NCBI GenBank assembly: GCA_041545745.1
Contig: CP168152.1
Span: forward strand, 1,982,001-2,046,000
Reading direction: 5' to 3'
Source: Stenotrophomonas indicatrix
GTDB taxonomy: Bacteria > Pseudomonadota > Gammaproteobacteria > Xanthomonadales > Xanthomonadaceae
DNA length: 64,000 nucleotides
Part shown: positions 1 through 10,020 of the stretch, piece after piece
Position numbering within the stretch: the first letter of the stretch is position 1
How the letters are laid out: each line of letters starts with the position of its first letter
Program-made: the position numbers and the translations under genes
Notes under the pieces: generated by a model
Database searches by the model: none
What the model saw: the letters and a program-made list of their open reading frames with translations, nothing else
What the model was told of the DNA's origin: nothing

Positions 1-413
1 GCCACTACAGCAAATCCAAGCTGCCGGGTGTGGGCATTTCCATCGGCCTGTCGCGCCTGTTCTGGCAGCTGCGCGAAGCCGGCCTGATCGAGGGCATCGA
101 GGCCAGCAGCGTGCAGGCGCTGGTAGCGCTGATGGACGAGCAGGGCATGCCGCAGTCGCTGGACATTGCCCGCCGCCTGCGCGCCGGTGGCATCAACACC
201 GAAGTGCAGATGGAGCCGAAGAAGATCGGCAAGCAGTTCCAGTACGCGGCCAAGGCGGGTATCCGTTTCGTGGTGCTGGCTGGCGAAGACGAACTGGCGC
301 GCGGCGTGGTGGCGGTGAAGGACTTGCTGCGCGAGCAGCAGTTCGAGATCTCGCGCGACGAACTGGCCAGCACGCTGCAGGTGGAGCTGGAGCAGTCGCG
401 GGTCATGGCGTGA
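1..413 (+). CDS. hisS: Histidyl-tRNA synthetase, C-terminal part
   Basis: This is the 3' end of a gene that begins before the window; the first complete codon in frame is at base 3. HisS charges tRNA-His with histidine in the cytoplasm. The visible part starts in the end of the catalytic core (motif 3 region, [15 protein letters not shown]), followed by the anticodon-binding alpha/beta domain ([18 protein letters not shown] and [13 protein letters not shown]). The stop overlaps the GTG start of the next gene by 4 bp, so the two are probably translated together. Family assignment is firm; the N-terminal two thirds cannot be judged. Confidence 0.93.
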   Translation, partial: HYSKSKLPGVGISIGLSRLFWQLREAGLIEGIEASSVQALVALMDEQGMPQSLDIARRLRAGGINTEVQMEPKKIGKQFQYAAKAGIRFVVLAGEDELARGVVAVKDLLREQQFEISRDELASTLQVELEQSRVMA

Positions 414-706
414 AGCCTGCCGCCGCAGGGGCGCTGATGCTGCTCCTGCTGGCGGGCTGCCAGAGCGATCCGGCGCTGCGCAGCACCCGGATCGGCCCGG
501 CGCACTACCAGCTGGTGGTTGATCGCTGCCATGTGATCGACCGGGCGCAGCTGGAGCGGGATCTGCAGGCCCTGGCCGCGCGTGCGTGCCCGGGCCGGGC
601 AGGAGCGCTGCAGAACCTGCAGTCCCATCCCAGCCGGCAGGGCAGCCTGTTCGGTGAATGCCTGCGGCGCGGCGCGCTGCAGGCGGAGGTCCGCTGTCCG
701 CCCTGA
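410..706 (+). CDS. Small predicted lipoprotein, unknown function
   Basis: The 98-residue protein opens with a short hydrophobic stretch ending in the lipobox LLAGC (Cys 17), so it is expected to be lipidated and membrane anchored. The mature part holds four cysteines (C40, C60, C83 and C96) and no domain I recognise. The GTG start overlaps the hisS stop (GTGA), which supports both the start and co-transcription with hisS. A hairpin terminator follows 27 bp after the stop, so this looks like the last gene of the hisS transcript. I cannot assign a function. Confidence 0.7.
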   Translation: MKPAAAGALMLLLLAGCQSDPALRSTRIGPAHYQLVVDRCHVIDRAQLERDLQALAARACPGRAGALQNLQSHPSRQGSLFGECLRRGALQAEVRCPP

Positions 707-732
707 TCGGGGTCACGTACATCGCAGCATCC

Positions 733-760
733 GAACGCCCACCGCCCGGTGGGCGTTTTC
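733..760 (+). terminator. Rho-independent terminator after hisS/lipoprotein
   Basis: The sequence forms a GC-rich stem (CGCCCACC / GGTGGGCG) with a two-base loop, followed by TTTTC. It sits 27 bp after the lipoprotein stop and should end the hisS transcript. Confidence 0.8.
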
Positions 761-779
761 GTTTCCGCCGCTCGGTTCC

Positions 780-820
780 GGGGTCAGATCCGTTTCCCCT
801 GGGAAAACGGATCTGACCCC
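780..820. repeat. Intergenic inverted repeat of the GGGGTCAGATCC type
   Basis: Two arms of 19 and 20 bases (780-798 and 801-820) are complementary apart from one bulged T, giving a very stable hairpin. A related palindrome with arms beginning GGTCGGAtCC lies at 13203-13233, so this is a dispersed intergenic family. It lies between the terminator and the promoter region of the regulator that follows. Confidence 0.75.
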
Positions 821-860
821 ATGGCCTCTCGGTTTGACGCGCCGCGCAAGAATGCGCTAA

Positions 861-880
861 TGTACTAACACGCTATTACA
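861..880. promoter_or_regulatory. Imperfect palindrome before the TrpR-like gene and his operon
   Basis: The 20-mer TGTACTAACACGCTATTACA has dyad symmetry at 14 of 20 positions, with outer half-sites TGTAnTA and TAnTACA. The half-sites resemble the CTAGT/GTAC style of TrpR operators. It lies 20 bp before the GTG start of a TrpR-family regulator that leads the histidine operon. I infer an autoregulatory operator overlapping the promoter. Confidence 0.5.
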
Positions 881-900
881 TTGATGCAAGAGTCCTGCCC

Positions 901-1209
901 GTGAAAGCCCGCCCCGACATCGCCGCCAAAGACCCGCAAGCCGATCTGGACGCCCTGGCCCAGGCCTTTGCTGCCCTGCGCGAGCCGGAACAGGTGGTCG
1001 CGTTCCTGCGTGACCTGTGCACGCCGGCCGAACTGGAAGCCATGGCCGACCGCTGGAAGGTGGTGCCGCTGCTGCAGCAGGGCGTGCCGTACCGCGAGAT
1101 CCACGAGCGCACCGGCGTCAGCGTGACTACCACCGGACGGGTGGCACGCACGCTCGAGCATGGCCATCGAGGCTATGCCGCCGCCGTCGACCGCCTTGCT
1201 TCGCGCTGA
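901..1209 (+). CDS. TrpR-family (YerC-like) regulator, likely his operon repressor
   Basis: This 102-residue protein is a small all-helical DNA-binding protein of the TrpR/YerC superfamily. The family pattern LCTPAELEAMADRWKV is followed by the helix-turn-helix PYREIHERTGVSVTTTGRVART (about residues 65-86). The start is GTG. The gene stands directly before hisG with a 33-bp gap and behind the palindrome at 861-880. Comparative genomics has linked TrpR-family proteins (called HisR) to his operons in Xanthomonadales. From that and the position I infer histidine-responsive repression; the ligand is not visible from sequence. Confidence 0.8.
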   Translation: MKARPDIAAKDPQADLDALAQAFAALREPEQVVAFLRDLCTPAELEAMADRWKVVPLLQQGVPYREIHERTGVSVTTTGRVARTLEHGHRGYAAAVDRLASR

Positions 1210-1242
1210 TCCGCGCCCGTTCCGAACTTCGAGACCTCCCCC

Positions 1243-2154
1243 ATGAGTGCAACCCAGGCAGCGCCGGCGCGAGACCGGCTGCGTATCGCCATCCAGAAGA
1301 GTGGCCGGCTGGCCGAGCCCGCCCGCAACCTGCTCAGCGCCTGTGGCCTGAGCTGGCGCGAGAGTCGCGACAAGCTGTTCTGCTATGGCGAATCGTTGCC
1401 GGTGGACCTGTTGCTGGTGCGCGACGACGACATCCCCGGCCTGATTGCCGATGGCGTCTGCGACCTGGGCATCGTCGGCCGCAACGAACTGGACGAACAG
1501 GCCGCCGCGCGTCGCCAGATCGGCCTGGCCGACGCCTACCAGGCATTGCGTGGGCTGGGCTTCGGTCAGTGCCGGTTGATGCTGGCGGTGCCGGAAGAGT
1601 GGCAATGGCAGGGGCCGGCACAACTGACCGGTACCCGCATCGCCACCAGCTACCCGGCCATCCTCAAGCAGTGGCTGGCCGCGCAGGGCGTGGATGCGCA
1701 GGTGGTGGAGCTGTCCGGCTCGGTGGAGATCGCGCCGCGCCTGGGCACCGCCGACCTGATCTGTGACCTGGTCTCCAGCGGCGCCACCCTGCGTGCCAAC
1801 CAGCTCACCCCGGTGCACAACCTGCTCGACAGCGAAGCCGTGCTGGCCGGTGCGGTACGCGTTCCCGATGATGCGCGCGGCGCACTGCGCAGCATGCTGC
1901 TGCGCCGCTTGGACGGTGTGGTGCAGCGACAGGACCGCAAGCTGCTGATGTTCCGCGCCAGCGAGGACCGCGTCGACGCGCTGGCGCAACTGCTGGCCGA
2001 TGCCGAACCGTTGGTGCGTTTGCCTGCCGATGGCGGTGCGTTGCGCCTGCAGACCATGTGCCCCGGTCCGTTGACCTGGCAGCGCATGGAAGAACTGGAG
2101 CGCGCCGGCGCCCAGGGCCTGATGGTATTGAGCGTGGAGCGGTCGCTGGCATGA
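1243..2154 (+). CDS. hisG: ATP phosphoribosyltransferase
   Basis: HisG joins ATP and PRPP in the first, feedback-controlled step of histidine synthesis. The 303-residue length is that of the long, HisZ-independent form. The N-terminal bilobal catalytic part shows [20 protein letters not shown] and [10 protein letters not shown]. The PRPP-binding loop region [18 protein letters not shown] is near residue 175. The last ~75 residues fit the ACT-like regulatory domain that binds histidine. The start ATG is 33 bp after the regulator, and the stop overlaps hisD by 4 bp (ATGA). Confidence 0.95.
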   Translation: MSATQAAPARDRLRIAIQKSGRLAEPARNLLSACGLSWRESRDKLFCYGESLPVDLLLVRDDDIPGLIADGVCDLGIVGRNELDEQAAARRQIGLADAYQALRGLGFGQCRLMLAVPEEWQWQGPAQLTGTRIATSYPAILKQWLAAQGVDAQVVELSGSVEIAPRLGTADLICDLVSSGATLRANQLTPVHNLLDSEAVLAGAVRVPDDARGALRSMLLRRLDGVVQRQDRKLLMFRASEDRVDALAQLLADAEPLVRLPADGGALRLQTMCPGPLTWQRMEELERAGAQGLMVLSVERSLA

Positions 2155-3446
2155 ATCGTCTGATCTGGTCGCAACTTGATGAGGCCGCACGCAGCGCGGC
2201 GCTGACCCGCCCGGTGCAGGCCGTGGCGCAGCAGACCCGTGATGCGGTGGCCGCGCTGATCGCGCAGGTACGTGCACAGGGCGATGCCGCGTTGCGCGCG
2301 ATCACCGCGCGCTTCGATGGCGTGGACCTGCAGGATTTCGAAGTTTCCGACAGCGAGTTCGCTGCCGCGGAAGCCGCCGTGCCGGCCGCGCTGCGCCAGG
2401 CCATGGTCGAGGCGGCCGAGCGCATCACCCGCTTCCACAAGGCGGGGATGGGCCAGGGCTATGCAGTGGAAACCGCGCCGGGTGTGGTCTGCGAGCGCAT
2501 GCTGCGGCCGATCGGCCGGGTTGGCCTGTACGTACCGGCCGGCAGTGCGCCGTTGCCGTCCACCGCGCTGATGCTGGGCGTGCCTGCGCAGTTGGCCGCT
2601 TGCCCGCAGGTAGTGCTGTGCACGCCGCCGCGTGCCGACGGTACGGCCGATCCTGCAGTGCTGGTGGCCGCGCGCCTGACCGGCGTGCAACGTGTGTTCA
2701 AGCTGGGTGGTGCGCAGGCGATCGCGGCGATGGCGTACGGCACCGGGAGCATTCCGGCGAGCGACAAGCTGTTCGGGCCCGGCAACAGTTTCGTCACCGA
2801 GGCCAAGCAGCAGGTGGCACAGGACGGTGCCGCCGCCATCGACATGCCGGCCGGTCCTTCGGAAGTGCTGGTGATCGCCGATGCCGGTGCCAACCCTGCA
2901 TTCGTAGCCGCCGATCTGCTGTCGCAGGCTGAGCACGGCCCGGATTCACAGGTACTGCTGCTGACCGATGACGCGGCGATCCTGGCCGCCGTCGAGGCCG
3001 AAGTTGAACGCCAGGTGGCATTGCTGCCGCGGCAGGACATCGCCCGCCAAGCGCTGTCGGCATCGCAGTTGATCCAGGTGGAATCGCTGGCCGATGCTTT
3101 TGCGATCAGCAACCGCTACGCCCCCGAACACCTGATCCTGGCCCTGCGCGAACCGCGCGCGTGGCTGGACCAGGTGCAGGCGGCCGGATCGGTGTTCCTC
3201 GGCGACTACACGCCGGAAGCACTGGGTGACTACTGCAGCGGCACCAACCACGTGCTGCCCACCGCCGGTGCCGCGCGCGCCTACAGCGGCGTCAGCGTGG
3301 CCAGCTTCCAGAACCTGATCAGCGTACAGAGCGCGACCGCCGCTGGCCTGGCCGCGATCGGTGGGTGCGCGCGCACCATCGCCAGCGCCGAAGGGCTGGA
3401 TGCACACGAACGTGCCGTCGCCCTGCGCATGGAGGTGGCCGCATGA
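2151..3446 (+). CDS. hisD: Histidinol dehydrogenase
   Basis: HisD carries out the last two oxidations, from L-histidinol to L-histidine, using NAD and zinc. I chose the ATG at 2151, which overlaps the hisG stop; it gives 431 residues, the usual length. Recognisable parts are [13 protein letters not shown] (about residue 120), [40 protein letters not shown] and the catalytic Glu-His in RYAPEHLIL (about 323-330). GTNHVLPT and SGVSVASF mark the C-terminal part. It overlaps hisC by 4 bp, so translation is coupled along the operon. Confidence 0.96.
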   Translation: MNRLIWSQLDEAARSAALTRPVQAVAQQTRDAVAALIAQVRAQGDAALRAITARFDGVDLQDFEVSDSEFAAAEAAVPAALRQAMVEAAERITRFHKAGMGQGYAVETAPGVVCERMLRPIGRVGLYVPAGSAPLPSTALMLGVPAQLAACPQVVLCTPPRADGTADPAVLVAARLTGVQRVFKLGGAQAIAAMAYGTGSIPASDKLFGPGNSFVTEAKQQVAQDGAAAIDMPAGPSEVLVIADAGANPAFVAADLLSQAEHGPDSQVLLLTDDAAILAAVEAEVERQVALLPRQDIARQALSASQLIQVESLADAFAISNRYAPEHLILALREPRAWLDQVQAAGSVFLGDYTPEALGDYCSGTNHVLPTAGAARAYSGVSVASFQNLISVQSATAAGLAAIGGCARTIASAEGLDAHERAVALRMEVAA

Positions 3447-4537
3447 GCGCGGACATCGATGGCGTGCTGGCCCTGGTACGGCCGGACCTGCAGGCCTTCG
3501 CCGGCTACAGTTCGGCGCGCAGCAGCGCTGTGCAGGGTGAAGTATGGTTGAACGCGAACGAATCGGCGTGGGCCAATCCGGCCGACGCCACCGGTGGCAG
3601 CCGCCGCTACCCGGAGCCGCAACCGGCTGCGCTGCGTGAAGCGCTGGCGTCGCTGTACGGCGTGCAGCCGCAACAGCTGCTGGTAGGCCGTGGCAGCGAC
3701 GAAGCGATCGATCTGCTGGCGCGCGCCATGTGCGTACCAGGCCGCGATGGCGTGCTGGTGACGCCGCCGGTATTCGGCATGTACGCGGTCTGCGCACGCC
3801 TGCAGGGTGCGCCGTTGATTGAAGTGCCGTTGATCGACGATGGTGATGGCCTGCGCACGGATCTGGATGCGGTGATTGCCGCTGCGAAGGGGCAGGGCGC
3901 CAAGCTGGTGTTCCTGTGCGCGCCGTCCAATCCCGCCGGCAGTGATATCCCGCTGGCGGAGATCGAACGCGTGGCTGCTGCCCTGCGTGGGCAGGCGCTG
4001 GTGGTGGTGGATGAGGCCTATGTCGAGTACGCGCGGCGCGCTTCGGCGACCACGTTGCTTGCCGCGCACGCCAACCTGGCGGTGCTGCGCACGTTGTCCA
4101 AGGCGCACGCTCTGGCCGCCGCGCGTATCGGCACCTTGATCGCCGCGCCGGAGCTGATTGCCGTGTTGCGCCGCTGCCAGGCGCCGTACCCGGTGCCGAC
4201 GCCGTGCGCCGAGCTGGCCGTGCAGGCACTGCAGCCGGCCGCGCTTGCGCGCACCGCTGAGCGGGTAGCCACGGTCATCACCGAGCGCCAGCGCCTGTAC
4301 CACGCCCTGCAAGGCCTGCCTGGCATCGACCGGATATACGCTTCGTCCGGCAACTACCTGCTGGTCCGCTTTGCCGATGCCCAGGCCGCGTTCGACGCGC
4401 TGCTCGTTGCTGGCGTGGTGGTGCGCGATCAGCGCGCTGCGCCGCTATTGGGCGATGCACTGCGCATCAGCATCGGCAGCCCCGAGGAGAACGACCGCGT
4501 GCTTGCCGCCCTGTCCACACGGAGGGCCGTGGCATGA
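3443..4537 (+). CDS. hisC: Histidinol-phosphate aminotransferase
   Basis: HisC is a PLP-dependent fold type I enzyme that transfers an amino group from glutamate to imidazole acetol phosphate. The 364-residue protein shows the substrate-region motif [10 protein letters not shown], the cofactor segment [34 protein letters not shown] and the lysine-bearing [16 protein letters not shown], in which the Lys of SKA is the Schiff-base residue. The ATG at 3443 overlaps hisD by 4 bp and the stop overlaps hisB by 4 bp. Confidence 0.95.
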   Translation: MSADIDGVLALVRPDLQAFAGYSSARSSAVQGEVWLNANESAWANPADATGGSRRYPEPQPAALREALASLYGVQPQQLLVGRGSDEAIDLLARAMCVPGRDGVLVTPPVFGMYAVCARLQGAPLIEVPLIDDGDGLRTDLDAVIAAAKGQGAKLVFLCAPSNPAGSDIPLAEIERVAAALRGQALVVVDEAYVEYARRASATTLLAAHANLAVLRTLSKAHALAAARIGTLIAAPELIAVLRRCQAPYPVPTPCAELAVQALQPAALARTAERVATVITERQRLYHALQGLPGIDRIYASSGNYLLVRFADAQAAFDALLVAGVVVRDQRAAPLLGDALRISIGSPEENDRVLAALSTRRAVA

Positions 4538-5607
4538 CGCCCATTCTGTTCATCGACCGCGACGGCACCCTGATCGAGGAACCGGCGGATTTCCAGATCG
4601 ATGCCTACGAGAAGCTGCGTTTCGTACCTCAGGTAATCCCGGCACTGCTGAAGCTGCGCGATGCCGGCTACCAGTTCGTGATCGTCACCAACCAGGATGG
4701 CCTGGGTAGCGAAGGCTATCCGCGCGCCAGCTTCGATGGCCCGAACGACCTGATGCTGCAGATCTTCGAAAGCCAGGGCATCGTCTTCCGTGACGTGCTG
4801 GTCGACTGCAGCTGGCCGCACGACAACGCGCCGACGCGCAAGCCGGGCATCGGCCTGATGACGGCCTACCTGCAGGACCGCAGCGTCGACTGGGCGCGCT
4901 CGGGCATGGTGGGCGACCGCATCACCGACCTGCAGTTCGCCGACAACCTCAACATCCGTGGCTTCCAGCTGCGCACCGAGCAGTTCGGCGGCGAGTGGGA
5001 CTGGCCGGCCATCGCCCACGCACTGGCCGATGCACCGCGTACGGCAGTGGTCCAGCGCAATACCAAGGAGACGAAGATCCGCGTCGAACTGGATCTGGAC
5101 CGTGCCGGCGATGCGGACATCCACACCGGCCTGCCGTTCTTCGACCACATGCTGGAACAGATCGGCAAGCACGGCGGTTTCGCCCTGGACATCCGCGCCG
5201 AGGGCGACCTGCACATCGACGAACACCACACCATCGAAGACACCGGACTTGCGCTGGGCCAGGCCCTGCGCGAGGCGCTGGGCGACAAGCGCGGCATCGG
5301 CCGTTACGGCTTCACCCTGCCGATGGATGAAGCCCTGGCCAGTGCTGCGCTGGATTTCAGCGGCCGTCCGTATTTCGTATTCGAAGGCGAGTTCAAGCGC
5401 GAGCGCGTGGGCGACATGCCGACCGAGCTGGTCCCGCACTTCTTCCGTTCGCTGTGCGATGCCAGCGGCCTGAACCTCAACCTGCAGGTGTGTGGCGACA
5501 ACGACCACCACAAGGTCGAAGCCTGCTTCAAGGCATTGGCACGTGCGTTGCGGCCGGCGCTTGCGCGGCAGGGCACCGCGTTGCCAACCACCAAGGGGGC
5601 GCTGTGA
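4534..5607 (+). CDS. hisB: Bifunctional histidinol-phosphatase / imidazoleglycerol-phosphate dehydratase
   Basis: This 357-residue protein has the fused gammaproteobacterial arrangement. Residues 1-165 form a HAD phosphatase with the nucleophile motif [12 protein letters not shown], the VIVTNQDG segment and a metal-site region near [12 protein letters not shown]. Residues 170-357 form the manganese-dependent dehydratase, seen in [15 protein letters not shown], the paired histidine motif [14 protein letters not shown], and [20 protein letters not shown]. It supplies steps 6 and 8 of the pathway. It overlaps both neighbours by 4 bp. Confidence 0.96.
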   Translation: MTPILFIDRDGTLIEEPADFQIDAYEKLRFVPQVIPALLKLRDAGYQFVIVTNQDGLGSEGYPRASFDGPNDLMLQIFESQGIVFRDVLVDCSWPHDNAPTRKPGIGLMTAYLQDRSVDWARSGMVGDRITDLQFADNLNIRGFQLRTEQFGGEWDWPAIAHALADAPRTAVVQRNTKETKIRVELDLDRAGDADIHTGLPFFDHMLEQIGKHGGFALDIRAEGDLHIDEHHTIEDTGLALGQALREALGDKRGIGRYGFTLPMDEALASAALDFSGRPYFVFEGEFKRERVGDMPTELVPHFFRSLCDASGLNLNLQVCGDNDHHKVEACFKALARALRPALARQGTALPTTKGAL

Positions 5608-6206
5608 GCGAGGTCGTGCTGATCGATGCCGGCGGTGCCAACCTGGGGTCGGTGCGCTACGCATTGGAACGGCTCGGTGCGACGGTGAAGCTGGTTCGCG
5701 ATGCCGAAGGCCTGGCCGGCGCGCAACGGGTGATCCTGCCCGGCGTCGGCGCGGCCGGCCCCGGCATGCAGCGCCTGCATGCGCAGGGCCTGGTCGAGCC
5801 GTTGCGCCAGCTGCAGGTGCCGCTGATGGGCATCTGCCTGGGCATGCAGCTGTTGTTCGATCGTTCCGAAGAGGCCGGCGTGAATACGCTTGGGTTGATC
5901 CCCGGGGTGGTGCGCAAGCTGGTGCCGGCCTGTGGCATCCGTGTGCCGCACATGGGCTGGAACCGGCTGCTGCCGTTGCGCCCGTCGCTGCTGCTGCAGG
6001 GGGTGCCCGAGCGCGCCAGTGCGTATTTCGTACACAGCTACGCCGCGCCGCTGAACAGCCATACCGTCGCCGCCTGTGATCACGGCGGCCTGTTCACCGC
6101 CGTGGTCGAGCAGGGCCGCTACTTCGGCGCCCAGTTCCATCCCGAGCGGTCCGGAGATACTGGTTCGCTGATGCTGCGCAATTTCCTCGAGGGCACCGCT
6201 GCATGA
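5604..6206 (+). CDS. hisH: Imidazole glycerol phosphate synthase, glutaminase subunit
   Basis: HisH hydrolyses glutamine and channels ammonia to HisF. I place the start at the GTG at 5604, which overlaps the hisB stop (GTGA) and gives 200 residues, the family length. The class I amidotransferase triad is visible: the nucleophile Cys in [11 protein letters not shown] (about residue 77), and the His and Glu in [10 protein letters not shown] near residue 181. [12 protein letters not shown] is the oxyanion strand region. It overlaps hisA by 4 bp. Confidence 0.95.
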   Translation: MSEVVLIDAGGANLGSVRYALERLGATVKLVRDAEGLAGAQRVILPGVGAAGPGMQRLHAQGLVEPLRQLQVPLMGICLGMQLLFDRSEEAGVNTLGLIPGVVRKLVPACGIRVPHMGWNRLLPLRPSLLLQGVPERASAYFVHSYAAPLNSHTVAACDHGGLFTAVVEQGRYFGAQFHPERSGDTGSLMLRNFLEGTAA

Positions 6207-6937
6207 GTTTCACCGTCTATCCCGCGCTGGATATCCGTGATGGCCGCGTGGTGCGGCTGCGCCAGGGCGACTACGCGCAGGAAACCCACTATGGCGACGA
6301 TCCGTTGCCGCGTGCGCAGGCGTTCGCAGTGCAGGGCGCGCAGTGGATGCATCTGGTCGACCTGGATGCCGCACGTGCCGGTGGCTACACGTTGGCGCCG
6401 CTGTTGGCCGCGATCCGTGCGCAGACTCCGCTGCAGGTGCAGACCGGTGGCGGCGTGCGTGGCCGTGACGATGTGGCACGCATCCTCGATGCTGGTGCCA
6501 GCCGCGTGGTGATCGGGTCATTGGCGGTGCGCGAACCCGAGCAGGTGATCGGCTGGTTGGGCGAGTTCGGCCCGGAGCGGCTGACCATCGCCCTCGATGC
6601 ACGGCAGGACGCGCAGGGGCAGTGGCAGCTGCCGGTACACGGCTGGACCGAGAACGCGGGGGTGACCCTGGATGCGCTGGCCGAACGCTACGCGCAGGCG
6701 GGTATGCGCCACCTGCTGTGCACCGACATCGCCCGCGACGGCATGCTGGCCGGCCCCAACATCAGCCTGTACCAGCACCTCGCAACGTTGCTGCCGGGCG
6801 TGGCCATCCAGGCGTCAGGTGGTATCCGCGATGTGGCCGACGTGGCTGCGGCACAGGCCGCCGGTTGTGGTGGTGCGATTCTCGGCAAAGCGCTGCTGGA
6901 ACAGCGCATGGACCTTGCGGAGGCGCTGGCATGCTGA
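6203..6937 (+). CDS. hisA: ProFAR isomerase
   Basis: HisA is a TIM-barrel isomerase acting on ProFAR before the HisF/HisH step. The 244-residue protein begins [21 protein letters not shown], with the general base Asp at about residue 10. The second catalytic Asp is in [15 protein letters not shown] near residue 173. Phosphate-binding Gly clusters are QTGGGVRG and [11 protein letters not shown]. It overlaps hisH by 4 bp and hisF by 7 bp. Confidence 0.95.
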   Translation: MSFTVYPALDIRDGRVVRLRQGDYAQETHYGDDPLPRAQAFAVQGAQWMHLVDLDAARAGGYTLAPLLAAIRAQTPLQVQTGGGVRGRDDVARILDAGASRVVIGSLAVREPEQVIGWLGEFGPERLTIALDARQDAQGQWQLPVHGWTENAGVTLDALAERYAQAGMRHLLCTDIARDGMLAGPNISLYQHLATLLPGVAIQASGGIRDVADVAAAQAAGCGGAILGKALLEQRMDLAEALAC

Positions 6938-7707
6938 GCCGCCGCATCATTCCGTGCCTGGACGTGCGCGATGGCCGTGTGGTCAAGGGTGTGCGTTTCC
7001 GCGATCACGTCGACATGGGGGACATCGCCGAGCTGGCGCAGCGCTATCGCGACCAGGGTGCAGACGAGCTGGTGTTCTATGACATCGGCGCCAGCCCGGA
7101 GGCACGGTCGGTGGACGTGGCCTGGATCGAACGCATCGCGCGCCTGATCGATATCCCGTTCTGCGTAGCCGGTGGCATCGACAGCGTGGAGACCGCGCGT
7201 CGCGTGCTGTTCGCCGGTGCGGACAAGATTTCGATCAACTCACCCGCGCTGGGCCGCCCGGAACTGATCACCGAACTAGCCGAAGAGTTCGGCGTGCAGT
7301 GCGTGGTGGTCGGTGTCGACTCGGTACGTGAGGACGACGGCCAGTGGCGCGTACGCCGTTTCAGCGGCGACCCGGACAAAACCCTGGCGGTGCCGCTGCG
7401 CACGCTGGACTGGATCGTCGACGCGCAGCGCCGGGGTGCCGGCGAGATCGTGCTGAACTGCATGGACAGCGATGGCGTGCGCCGCGGCTATGACGTTGAG
7501 CAGTTGCGCCAGGCGCGTGCGCTGTGCCACGTGCCCCTCATCGCATCGGGCGGTGCGGGTACGATGGAGCACTTCGCCCAGGCCTTTGACCAGGCCGACG
7601 TTGACGGTGCGTTGGCGGCCAGCGTGTTCCACAGTGGCGCCATCGCCATTGCCGACTTGAAGCGCTACCTGCGCGAGCAGCAGATCGAGGTACGAGATGT
7701 CTATTGA
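6931..7707 (+). CDS. hisF: Imidazole glycerol phosphate synthase, cyclase subunit
   Basis: HisF is the TIM-barrel partner of HisH that makes imidazole glycerol phosphate and AICAR. I use the ATG at 6931, inside the end of hisA; the reading frame stays open further upstream, but the protein's conserved start [20 protein letters not shown] begins here. This gives 258 residues. The catalytic Asp residues are in CLDVRDG (about residue 11) and [14 protein letters not shown] (about 178). It overlaps hisIE by 11 bp. Confidence 0.95.
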   Translation: MLSRRIIPCLDVRDGRVVKGVRFRDHVDMGDIAELAQRYRDQGADELVFYDIGASPEARSVDVAWIERIARLIDIPFCVAGGIDSVETARRVLFAGADKISINSPALGRPELITELAEEFGVQCVVVGVDSVREDDGQWRVRRFSGDPDKTLAVPLRTLDWIVDAQRRGAGEIVLNCMDSDGVRRGYDVEQLRQARALCHVPLIASGGAGTMEHFAQAFDQADVDGALAASVFHSGAIAIADLKRYLREQQIEVRDVY

Positions 7708-8317
7708 CGTGCGGCCGTCGCCGCAGGCGCTGGAAACGCTGGAATGGGGCAAGGGTGATGGGCTGTTGCCGGCCGTGGTGCAGGATGCCGACACCCTGCA
7801 GGTGCTGATGCTGGGCTATGTCAGCGCCGAGTCGCTGGCAGCGACGCTGGCCATCGGCCACATGACCTTCTTCAGCCGCAGCAAGCAGCGTCTTTGGACC
7901 AAGGGCGAGCAGTCCGGCAATGTGCTGGCGGTGCAGTCGATCAGCGTCGATTGCGATGCCGATACGCTGCTGGTGCTGGCACGCCCGGCAGGCCCGACCT
8001 GCCACACCGGGGCCGAAAGCTGCTTCGACGGTGCGCCGAAGGACTTCCTCGGTGGCCTGGACCAGCTGGTCGCGGTACGTGAGGCGCTTCGCCCTTCCGG
8101 CAGCTATACGACGTCGCTGTTCGAGGGCGGCATCCGCCGCATCGCGCAGAAGGTGGGCGAGGAAGGCGTGGAGACGGCGCTGGCCGGGGTGGCACAGGAC
8201 GATGAGGCCTTGCTGGGTGAGGCGTCGGACCTGCTGTACCACCTGCTGGTGCTGCTGCGCGCGCGCGGGCTGTCGCTGGAAGATGCCCGCGACGTGCTGG
8301 AAAAGCGCCATCGTTGA
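7697..8317 (+). CDS. hisI: Bifunctional phosphoribosyl-AMP cyclohydrolase / phosphoribosyl-ATP pyrophosphatase
   Basis: This is the fused HisIE protein of 206 residues. The N-terminal cyclohydrolase domain (to about residue 115) shows [20 protein letters not shown], the Asp/Cys metal-site sequence [12 protein letters not shown] and [11 protein letters not shown]. The C-terminal pyrophosphatase domain carries the helical motif [13 protein letters not shown] followed by [13 protein letters not shown]. It catalyses steps 2 and 3 and is the last gene of the operon; a GTAG-type palindrome lies 7 bp after the stop. Confidence 0.95.
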   Translation: MSIDVRPSPQALETLEWGKGDGLLPAVVQDADTLQVLMLGYVSAESLAATLAIGHMTFFSRSKQRLWTKGEQSGNVLAVQSISVDCDADTLLVLARPAGPTCHTGAESCFDGAPKDFLGGLDQLVAVREALRPSGSYTTSLFEGGIRRIAQKVGEEGVETALAGVAQDDEALLGEASDLLYHLLVLLRARGLSLEDARDVLEKRHR

Positions 8318-8324
8318 CCGAGGT

Positions 8325-8349
8325 GTGCGGACCAACGGTCCGCACCTAC
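8325..8349. repeat. GTAG-type palindrome at the end of the his operon
   Basis: The 9-base arms GTGCGGACC and GGTCCGCAC enclose a 3-base loop, followed by CTAC (GTAG on the other strand). It fits the GTAG-ended SMAG repeat design. There is no T-run, so any role in ending the his transcript would be through RNA stability or weak termination. The same core is at 34998-35018, and a variant is at 63216-63235. Confidence 0.7.
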
Positions 8350-8382
8350 AATATGGCGTCTTCTTTTTCCCGGACCGCCCCC

Positions 8383-9972
8383 ATGAAACTGCCTGCCGCC
8401 TGGCTGTGCTGCCTGTTGCTGACCTCGCCGGCCTGGGCCGCGGACACCGTGGTCAGCGGCAAGGTCTATCTGGAGCGTGACGGCAAGCCAGGCCGCGGTG
8501 CGACTGATCCGGGTCTGGCCGGCGTGCAGGTGTCCAATGGCGAAACCATCGTCAAGACCGCTGCCGACGGCAGCTACAGCCTGCCGGTGCGTGACGGCCA
8601 GACGGTCTTCGTCATCAAGCCCGATGCCTATTCCTTCCCGAAGGCCGCCGACGGCCTGCCGTCGTTCTGGCGGCACTACCGGCCGAACGGTTCCCCTGCG
8701 CTGAAGTACGGCGGCATCGCGGCCACCAGTGACGTCGCCCGCAACTGGGACTTCGCGCTGCAGAACGACCGGCATGACAGCCGCCGCGGCTTCCAGATGC
8801 TGGTGTTCACCGATTCGCAGACCGCCAGCCTGCAGGACATCGGCTACTACCAGCAGTCGATCGTGGCGCCGCTGGTGGGTCAGACCAAGGCGCGCCTGGG
8901 TACCACGCTCGGTGACATCGTCAACGACGACCTGACCCTGTACCCGGCGATCAACAAGGTCACCACCGAACTCGGCGTGCCGTGGTTCCACGTGCCCGGC
9001 AACCACGATCTGGACTTCGACGCGGCCAATGACGCGCATTCGCTGGACAGCTGGCGCAACATCTACGGCCCCGATACCTATGCGGTGGAAGAGGGCGGCG
9101 CCAGCTTCGTGTTCCTCGACGACGTGGTCTACGACCCCAATGCCAAGCCCAGGTATGTTGGTGGCCTGCGCGAGGATCAGTTCGCTTTCCTTGCTGCCTA
9201 TCTGAAGGGCCTGCACAAGGACCGCCTGCTGGTGCTGGGCATGCACATTCCGCTGTTCGATGCGGCACCGGGTCGCGAGACCTTCCGCCATGCCGACCGT
9301 CAGCGCCTGTTCGACCTGCTGAAGGACTTCCGCAACGTGCTGGTGCTCAGTGGCCACAGCCACACCCAGCAGCATGTCTACCACGGCAAGGCTGACGGCT
9401 GGCAGGGTGCCAGGCCGTTGCACGAGTACAACGTCGGCGCCAACTGCGGTGCGTTCTGGTCGGGCGTGAAGAATGCCGCCGGCGTGCCGGACAGCACCAT
9501 GAGCGATGGCACGCCGAAGGGCTATGCGCTGCTGGACGTGGCCGGCAACGGCAGCTATCGCCTGCAGTACCGGGTGGCCGGTGCGGCCGCCAGCGAGCAG
9601 ATCGGCCTGCATGCGCCGAAGGTGCTGCGCAAGGGCGCGTATCCGGCGTGGGGTATCTATGCCAACGTCTACATGGGCGAGGATGCCAGCGTGGTCGAGT
9701 ACCGCGTCGATGGCGGCGCCTGGCAGCCGATGAAGCAGGTCAGCCAGCCTGATCCGCGGCTGATGGTGGAGAACGTCGCCGACGATCTCGCCGCCACGTT
9801 GCGCGGCTACGACCGTTCGCCGGAAGCCACCGCTTCGCCGCACCTGTGGCGTGGTGCGTTGCCGACCGATCTGGCCGTGGGCAGCCACAAGGTCGAGGTG
9901 CGTTCCACCCAGCCGGATGGTGCGGTGTTCACCGCCAGCACCAGCTACAGCCTGCAGACCGCGCAGCCCTGA
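8383..9972 (+). CDS. Secreted calcineurin-like phosphoesterase
   Basis: The 529-residue protein starts at the ATG at 8383 with a clear signal peptide (KLPAAWLCCLLLTSPAWAA), so it is exported. An N-terminal beta domain (about 25-125; GVQVSNGETIVKTAADGSYSL) precedes the metallophosphoesterase core. Metal-site motifs are VFTDSQ (about 140, with Gln where many relatives have His), GDIVND (177), GNHDLD (205), LGMHIPLF and SGHSHTQQH (323). The C-terminal third is the beta domain typical of this subfamily. The substrate is not predictable; it is probably a phosphodiester or phosphomonoester in the periplasm or outside the cell. Confidence 0.85.
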   Translation: MKLPAAWLCCLLLTSPAWAADTVVSGKVYLERDGKPGRGATDPGLAGVQVSNGETIVKTAADGSYSLPVRDGQTVFVIKPDAYSFPKAADGLPSFWRHYRPNGSPALKYGGIAATSDVARNWDFALQNDRHDSRRGFQMLVFTDSQTASLQDIGYYQQSIVAPLVGQTKARLGTTLGDIVNDDLTLYPAINKVTTELGVPWFHVPGNHDLDFDAANDAHSLDSWRNIYGPDTYAVEEGGASFVFLDDVVYDPNAKPRYVGGLREDQFAFLAAYLKGLHKDRLLVLGMHIPLFDAAPGRETFRHADRQRLFDLLKDFRNVLVLSGHSHTQQHVYHGKADGWQGARPLHEYNVGANCGAFWSGVKNAAGVPDSTMSDGTPKGYALLDVAGNGSYRLQYRVAGAAASEQIGLHAPKVLRKGAYPAWGIYANVYMGEDASVVEYRVDGGAWQPMKQVSQPDPRLMVENVADDLAATLRGYDRSPEATASPHLWRGALPTDLAVGSHKVEVRSTQPDGAVFTASTSYSLQTAQP

Positions 9973-10020
9973 GCGCGGGCCGGGTCTCCGTCACGCACTT
10001 CCATTACGAAAGGACGCAGC

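Noticed and set aside
1210..1242. A his leader peptide with a run of His codons
   Set aside because: The short gap before hisG has no start codon followed by His codons and no alternative terminator/antiterminator hairpins.
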